In this document: in pieces, positions 7,761 to 12,426 of the stretch
Layout: every line of letters starts with the position of its first letter
How positions within the stretch are numbered: the stretch's first letter is position 1
From: Clostridiaceae bacterium
GTDB taxonomy: Bacteria > Bacillota > Clostridia > Oscillospirales > Acutalibacteraceae
DNA length: 12,426 bases
NCBI GenBank assembly: GCA_904501895.1
Contig: CAJGCX010000046.1
Location: 1-12,426, forward strand
Direction of reading: 5' to 3'
The notes under the pieces: model-generated
Databases searched by the model: none
What the model saw: the letters and a program-made list of their open reading frames with translations, nothing else
Told to the model about the DNA's origin: nothing
Made by a program: the position numbers and the translations under genes

Positions 7761-9614
7761 ATGGTATGGGTTGGAGCAATTGCTATTGGAATTCTTATTG
7801 GCATTGCTGATATGCTTCTTTTAGCAGATAATAAAAAAGTAGGAAATTGGATTACAGTCATTTTTCGCGACGGATTGCTTTCTGTACTCTCCGCTATGGT
7901 ACTTGCAGAAGATATTCTTGGTGTAAGCAATATTTTTGCAATATCATCACAACGAATTTCTTATAGCTGGAAATTTTTAGGACTTATTCTTGCGATTGGT
8001 CTTATTCTTCTTATTGCTTCAGGCTTTATTAAGCGCGTATTTGCAATTGAATTCATTAATGGAAACGGAAAGAAAGGTACGGCTGCACTTAAAGTGATTT
8101 CGACTGTTTTCTTTGCTCTCGGTATTGCAGCAATTACAGGTACATTCTGGGGTAAAGAAGCTTTCGGTGACCTTTCTCCTGACCAGATTATTATAAATCT
8201 CAACTCCCCTACTGAAGGTACTGACGTTGGTGTTTATATTTCACTTTTTAAAGGGCCTGTACTTATAACCGTGCTTTCAACTGTATTTTTCTGCACGATT
8301 TTCTTCCCAAAATACAAGCTTACATACAAAAAAGCAGAAAAGACAACAACTATTCTCCCTGAAATTGCAGTGAAAATTATATGTCTCGTACTTTCCCTTG
8401 CTATTCTTGTGGGTGGTTGTGCTTTTGGCATAAACAGATTTCAGCTTATGACACTTTTTGATGCATATCTTGGTGATTCATCATATATTGAAGATAATTA
8501 TGTCGACCCAAATACAGTCAATATGACCTTCCCTGAAGAGAAGAGAAATCTTATTCACATTTATCTTGAGTCAATGGAGAACACATTCTTCTCAAAGGAT
8601 TTAGGCGGATTTTTTGATGAAAATCTTATGCCTGACCTTGCCGAGCTTTCAAAGGAAGGCTATAATTTCTCACATCAGTCTGAGGGATTTGGCGGACCTC
8701 CAAGGTCAACAGGTGGAAACTGGTCTGTTGCATCTTTTGTTAATCAAGGCACAGGCTTACCTATGAAGGTTCCTACCGAACGCAACTCATACGGTGCAGA
8801 AAACAACTTCTTACCTGGTGCTACTGCTATTGGTGACATATTAAAAGCACAAGGCTACGAGCAATCTGTAATGTTCGGTGCAGATGCTTCATTCGGTGGA
8901 CTTGATTTCTATTTTGAGTCACACGGTGATTTTAATATTTATGACCATAAGGGCGCAATTGAAGCAGGTTGGATTGATGAACACTACAACGTGTGGTGGG
9001 GCTATGAAGATGACAAGCTTTATGAGTTTGCAAAAATAGAGCTTACAAGACTTGCATCAACTGACAAGCCATTCCATTTCATTATGGAAACTGCTGACAC
9101 TCATGCTCCTGAAGGCTGGCTCAGCCCTAATGCTGAAAATAAATTTGATACACAATATGCAAACTGCATTTATTACAGTCAGGCAGAGGTAGTTAATTTT
9201 GTACGTTGGATTCAGCAGCAGGATTTCTACGAAAACACAACAATCGTGCTTATAGGCGACCATTTAAGCATGTCAAAGTCCTTCAGTGCTCCTGTAAATG
9301 ACGCCGGTTATTACCGTACTTGCTACAATCTTATTCTTAATCCTGCAGAAAGTGTTGGGGAAGTTTCTGATTCTCTCTTACATAATCGTGACTGGGCATT
9401 ATTTGATATGTTCCCGACAATTCTTACAAGTATCGGTGTTGAATTTCAAGGCAACCGTCTTGGAATAGGTACAGACCTTTTCTCCGGCGAACAAACACTT
9501 TTTGAGCGTGATGGCGTTCGATTTGTGAACAACGAGCTTGAAAATCGCAGTAATTTCTATAACAGCAACATCCTTGTCAATCTTAAAGCTATTGGCAAGT
9601 CAGATGAAAAATAA
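7761..9614 (+). CDS. OpgB/LtaS-type phosphoglycerol transferase (sulfatase fold)
   Basis: This is a 617-residue membrane enzyme with about six hydrophobic segments in residues 1-225 and an extracellular alkaline-phosphatase/sulfatase-fold domain at about 260-590. Relatives (LtaS; OpgB/MdoB) move sn-glycerol-1-phosphate from phosphatidylglycerol to lipoteichoic acid or periplasmic glucans. Expected metal and catalytic residues are visible: Glu270 in YLESMENT, His448 in ETADTHAPEG, and Asp500-His501 in IGDHLSMS. These fit LtaS E255, H416 and D475/H476 in order and approximate spacing. The position expected for the nucleophile (Thr300 in LtaS) is Ser322 in GGNWSVASF. The segments SHQ..., GDILKAQGYEQ, and SHGDFNIYDHKGA resemble E. 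coli OpgB more than LtaS, judged from memory of those proteins. AAAGGA at 7745-7750 is the ribosome binding site. The acceptor is unknown; it could be lipoteichoic acid, a cell-surface glycan or a glycolipid. Confidence 0.88.
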   Translation: MVWVGAIAIGILIGIADMLLLADNKKVGNWITVIFRDGLLSVLSAMVLAEDILGVSNIFAISSQRISYSWKFLGLILAIGLILLIASGFIKRVFAIEFINGNGKKGTAALKVISTVFFALGIAAITGTFWGKEAFGDLSPDQIIINLNSPTEGTDVGVYISLFKGPVLITVLSTVFFCTIFFPKYKLTYKKAEKTTTILPEIAVKIICLVLSLAILVGGCAFGINRFQLMTLFDAYLGDSSYIEDNYVDPNTVNMTFPEEKRNLIHIYLESMENTFFSKDLGGFFDENLMPDLAELSKEGYNFSHQSEGFGGPPRSTGGNWSVASFVNQGTGLPMKVPTERNSYGAENNFLPGATAIGDILKAQGYEQSVMFGADASFGGLDFYFESHGDFNIYDHKGAIEAGWIDEHYNVWWGYEDDKLYEFAKIELTRLASTDKPFHFIMETADTHAPEGWLSPNAENKFDTQYANCIYYSQAEVVNFVRWIQQQDFYENTTIVLIGDHLSMSKSFSAPVNDAGYYRTCYNLILNPAESVGEVSDSLLHNRDWALFDMFPTILTSIGVEFQGNRLGIGTDLFSGEQTLFERDGVRFVNNELENRSNFYNSNILVNLKAIGKSDEK

Positions 9615-9622
9615 AATTCAGT

Positions 9623-9627
9623 AGGTG
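9623..9627 (+). promoter_or_regulatory. Shine-Dalgarno deciding the metallophosphoesterase start
   Basis: AGGTG lies 5 nt before the ATG at 9633. The GTG at 9627, two codons earlier in the same frame, overlaps this site and is therefore an unlikely start. Confidence 0.7.
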
Positions 9628-9632
9628 TGAAA

Positions 9633-10919
9633 ATGAAGAAAAAAGGAAATAAAAAAATGGGATTAAAGATACTTATTGTAATGGTAGTTGCAATTGTTAT
9701 TTTTGGAATTGCAAGTACATTTGCAAATAAACAAAACATCAAGAAGCTCACAGAATATGCTTCAAGTCTTGATAGTGTTGTAAGTGAGGATAGAGTCGAT
9801 GTTTCAAAAGATAGTGACGGTTGCTATGTAATAACTACCGACCGTGACCTTAAAATCCTTCAGCTTACAGACATTCACATCGGTGGTGGCTGGATGACAC
9901 AGAAGGATGATTTAAGAACAGTTAAAACAGTTGCATCAATGATACTCGCCGAAAAGCCTGACATAGTTTTTGCAACAGGTGATATCAGCTATCCTGTACC
10001 ATTCCTTGCAGGTACATTCAATAACCTTTATGCTGCTGAGATTTTCGCAACACTCATGGAAACTCTTGACGTATATTGGATTCCTACATTCGGTAACCAC
10101 GACTCTGAAATTTATTCAATATACAACCGTAATGAGGTTGGTGATTTCTATGAGCGTGAAGAATGGAAAAACTGTCTCTTCCAGAAGGGCGACGAAAACA
10201 TTGACGGTGTGAGTAACTCCATTATCAAGGTTAAAAACAGTGATGGTGTTATAACTCAGGCACTTTTCACAATTGATACAAACGATTATCCTCAGGAAAA
10301 TAAGTTTGCAGGAATTGTTGCTGGTGTTACAGGCAATTACGATAACATTCACGAAAATCAGATTGAGTGGTACAAAGCATCCTGTGAAAAACTTAACACT
10401 GAAAACAAGTCATTTATCGAAAGCACATTTGAGGGTGATGAAAAAGAGCAGTTACTTGAGAACTTTGGTCTTGTTAAATCACTTGTATTTATGCATATTC
10501 CTCCTGTTGAATATGCTGAAGCTTGGGAAGAATTCAAAAACAACGGATATAAGGATACAGAAAATGTAAAATATTATTACGGTACACTCGGTGAAAAGGT
10601 TTGCCCACCTACTAATGATGACCTTTTCTTTGAAACTGCTGTTGAAATGAAGAGTACACAGGGTATCTTTGTAGGTCACGACCACATCAACATCTTCTCA
10701 ATGGAATACAAAGGAATCCGTCTTACATATGGCATGAGCATTGACTATATCGCTTACGGTAAAATTGATAAGGTTGGCACACAGCGTGGATGTACAGTAA
10801 TTACATTAAAGCCTGACGGTACATTTGACTGTTACCCTGAAAACTATTATCAGGACAAATACGTAAACTCTGATAAAGAAGAGGTTACAATGCAACAGTT
10901 GAATGAAGAGTTCAATTAA
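9633..10919 (+). CDS. Membrane-anchored or secreted calcineurin-like metallophosphoesterase
   Basis: This 428-residue protein has a basic N terminus and one hydrophobic segment (about residues 9-29). That segment is a signal anchor, or a signal peptide with a possible cut after STFA; no lipobox cysteine is seen. The dimetal phosphoesterase motifs are complete: D80-x-H82 (TDIHIGG), GD with Asp117, GNHD with Asn155 and His156, His288 in MHIPP, and GHDH with His349 and His351. The domain resembles the Dcr2/purple-acid-phosphatase-like branch, and the catalytic part should lie outside the cell. The substrate is not known. The gene follows the phosphoglycerol transferase by 18 nt and ends the operon at a strong terminator, so action on a glycerophosphate polymer, lipid or nucleotide outside the cell is a reasonable inference but no more. 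The C-terminal 40 residues are polar and carry no sorting signal. Confidence 0.88.
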   Translation: MKKKGNKKMGLKILIVMVVAIVIFGIASTFANKQNIKKLTEYASSLDSVVSEDRVDVSKDSDGCYVITTDRDLKILQLTDIHIGGGWMTQKDDLRTVKTVASMILAEKPDIVFATGDISYPVPFLAGTFNNLYAAEIFATLMETLDVYWIPTFGNHDSEIYSIYNRNEVGDFYEREEWKNCLFQKGDENIDGVSNSIIKVKNSDGVITQALFTIDTNDYPQENKFAGIVAGVTGNYDNIHENQIEWYKASCEKLNTENKSFIESTFEGDEKEQLLENFGLVKSLVFMHIPPVEYAEAWEEFKNNGYKDTENVKYYYGTLGEKVCPPTNDDLFFETAVEMKSTQGIFVGHDHINIFSMEYKGIRLTYGMSIDYIAYGKIDKVGTQRGCTVITLKPDGTFDCYPENYYQDKYVNSDKEEVTMQQLNEEFN

Positions 10920-10937
10920 ATAACCAACAAACAAAAA

Positions 10938-10980
10938 AACGGAGAATGACCACAAAATCATTCTCCGTTAATTTTATATT
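10938..10980. terminator. Bidirectional intrinsic terminator between convergent genes
   Basis: A perfect 12-bp stem (10938-10949 with 10958-10969; 8-nt loop) is preceded by an A-run (10933-10939) and followed by the T-rich TAATTTTATATTTT. It can therefore end the plus-strand operon and the minus-strand transporter transcript. It starts 19 nt after the metallophosphoesterase stop and lies 12-23 nt beyond the end of the transporter gene. Confidence 0.9.
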
Positions 10981-10991
10981 TTAATCTGCCG

Positions 10992-12386
10992 TTATTCTAT
11001 CTCGTCAAGGTTTGCACCTTTTGTTTCCTTAACACCCTTTGCAAACATTATTGCTGCAACACCTACTGCAACAACAGAGATTACAAGGCATACCCACCAG
11101 ATTGGGAATTTAATCATACCAACGATTGCAAGTAAGTAACCTACAGCAAGACCGATAATTACAAGAAGTCCCTCTGCACCCACAACTGATGCACGGATGT
11201 CAGTAGGTACTTTTTCTGTCATCATAACGTTCATATAATCTCTGCCGATCCAATATGAGCCCTGATAAAGTCCTGCAAATGCACCGATAAGGTAAGGACT
11301 CCAGCCACAGAGAATACCTGCAACAAAAAGACAATATCCTAAAATACAGGTAATAGAGAAGCCTGTAACAGTAGTCTTTCTGCCGAGCTTATCTGCAATA
11401 AAGCCTGAAAGGAATGTGATTGTTGCGTAAACCACCGGCACCATAAAGAGTGCTTGTGTGATTTCACTTGTACTCATACCAACCTTATGCATTGAAGACT
11501 CAGTGTAAAGGGCAATTGCAGGCATAGCAGAATCAAAAACAATATGTGAAATAATGAGATTTTTTGTATCCTTGTTAGAGAAGATGTATTTCACACCATT
11601 GAAAACACCAGACTGATTTCTCTGTGCTTCCTTCTGCTTTTTCTTAAGCTCTTTTTCAGCCTGACGCTCTGCAACTGGTCTTGAAAGATACTCAATTCTT
11701 TCATTCACAAACACCTTTGTATCCTTTGCAAAAAGAACAACGAGAAGTACTGCAATAAACCCGATTACAGCCGGCACCAAGAAGATTTCACGCCATTTTG
11801 TAGCGTCGTCACCCATAAGCATATCTCTAAGTGCAGGAATGAGGATAACGCCTAAAATACCAAAGCTTTTGAGAAAACTGTATATTTTTGCACGGTGCTT
11901 GTCAGGTGCTTCCTCAAGAATATAGATAATCTGAATATCGTGGCCCATAAAGAAGCTGATAATTGCAAAGCCCACAAGGAACATTATGTAACTTGTTGAC
12001 AAATGAATAACAAGAAGTCCGGTTGCCATACCCAATGTAGAAATTGCAAAAAGTGGTTTTCGTCCCCATTTATCTGCAAGTGCCTTATAAAATGGTGTAA
12101 AAATTCCTAAAACATAAGTAAAAACACCTACACCTGAATGAAGAGCAAGACCCTCCTGGAAAGTATAGTATTTACCCATAAATGGATTATTCACGAAAAA
12201 TTCCGTTACAAAGGAAGATTGAACAGTAACAGTAAGATTACTTGTAACCTCATCAAGAATATTTACAATGGCAATAAGAATCAGTAAAACGAAGAAATAT
12301 TTACCGCTGTTATTTCGACCCTGCATCTTTTTAAGTCTTTTGATTTCCTTTTGCTCACTAAGGGATGTTTTATCAGTTATTTTCAT
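10992..12386 (-). CDS. Major facilitator superfamily transporter
   Basis: This 464-residue protein has about twelve membrane segments in two halves. The MFS loop signature occurs twice, as expected: ADKWGRKPLF after the second helix of the first half and ADKLGRKTTVTG in the second half. The halves are joined by a long charged linker with an EKELKKKQKEAQ stretch, cytoplasmic and probably helical. The N-terminal 30 residues are charged and cytoplasmic. The substrate cannot be read from the sequence; sugar, organic acid or drug transport are all possible. The start at 12386 is chosen because AAGGGG (12395-12400, minus strand) stands 8 nt before it. The longer reading from 12404 has no ribosome binding site and would begin about where transcription starts. 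The gene is convergent with the operon and shares its terminator, so it is a separate unit. Confidence 0.92.
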   Translation of the reverse strand: MKITDKTSLSEQKEIKRLKKMQGRNNSGKYFFVLLILIAIVNILDEVTSNLTVTVQSSFVTEFFVNNPFMGKYYTFQEGLALHSGVGVFTYVLGIFTPFYKALADKWGRKPLFAISTLGMATGLLVIHLSTSYIMFLVGFAIISFFMGHDIQIIYILEEAPDKHRAKIYSFLKSFGILGVILIPALRDMLMGDDATKWREIFLVPAVIGFIAVLLVVLFAKDTKVFVNERIEYLSRPVAERQAEKELKKKQKEAQRNQSGVFNGVKYIFSNKDTKNLIISHIVFDSAMPAIALYTESSMHKVGMSTSEITQALFMVPVVYATITFLSGFIADKLGRKTTVTGFSITCILGYCLFVAGILCGWSPYLIGAFAGLYQGSYWIGRDYMNVMMTEKVPTDIRASVVGAEGLLVIIGLAVGYLLAIVGMIKFPIWWVCLVISVVAVGVAAIMFAKGVKETKGANLDEIE

Positions 12387-12394
12387 TATCAATT

Positions 12395-12416
12395 CCCCTT
12401 TCATAGCTTAATTATA
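12395..12416 (-). promoter_or_regulatory. -10 box and RBS of the MFS gene
   Basis: On the minus strand a consensus TATAAT occupies 12416-12411. Transcription would start near 12404, giving a leader of about 18 nt that holds the AAGGGG ribosome binding site at 12400-12395. The -35 box would fall outside the window, so the promoter is only half seen. Confidence 0.55.
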
Positions 12417-12426
12417 AATAAGAAAA

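Overview
The window is AT-rich, gene-dense bacterial DNA. Gene order and protein types point to a Gram-positive anaerobe of the Clostridia, plausibly an Oscillospirales/Ruminococcaceae-like gut bacterium. The lineage is inferred from the glmU–pth–mfd order (a Firmicutes arrangement), strong AGGAGG-type ribosome binding sites and Clostridia-like proteins; there is no rRNA or other marker to prove it. Eight protein-coding genes fill almost the whole window, and no stretch over 300 bases lacks a gene. I see no tRNA, rRNA, CRISPR array, insertion sequence or prophage.

Left part (1–2166): the 3' end of a membrane PAP2-family lipid phosphatase, then a hairpin with a T-tract, then a class B penicillin-binding protein. 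The right arm of that hairpin contains the Shine-Dalgarno sequence of the PBP gene, so one structure may both end the upstream transcript and mask the next ribosome binding site. Both genes fit cell-wall polymer assembly and lipid-carrier recycling.

Central part (2207–10919): a good extended -10 promoter starts what looks like a six-gene transcript. Its genes are a stand-alone GlmU acetyltransferase domain lacking the usual uridylyltransferase half, peptidyl-tRNA hydrolase (pth), transcription-repair coupling factor (mfd), a DUF554 membrane protein, an OpgB/LtaS-type phosphoglycerol transferase and a membrane-anchored metallophosphoesterase. Gaps are 10, 15, -4, 18 and 18 nt. The first three genes are housekeeping. 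The last three are envelope genes, and the final two look like a glycerophosphate-polymer synthesis/processing pair.

Right part (10938–12426): a perfect 12-bp bidirectional terminator separates the operon from a convergent minus-strand MFS transporter, whose -10 box (TATAAT) lies close to the window end.

This is mostly ordinary core-genome sequence and I do not see an obvious new defence or mobile system. The points most worth a second look are the hairpin/RBS overlap, the split GlmU, and the OpgB-like enzyme with Ser at the expected Thr nucleophile next to a secreted phosphoesterase. Several start codons were moved from the longest ORF to the start supported by a ribosome binding site.
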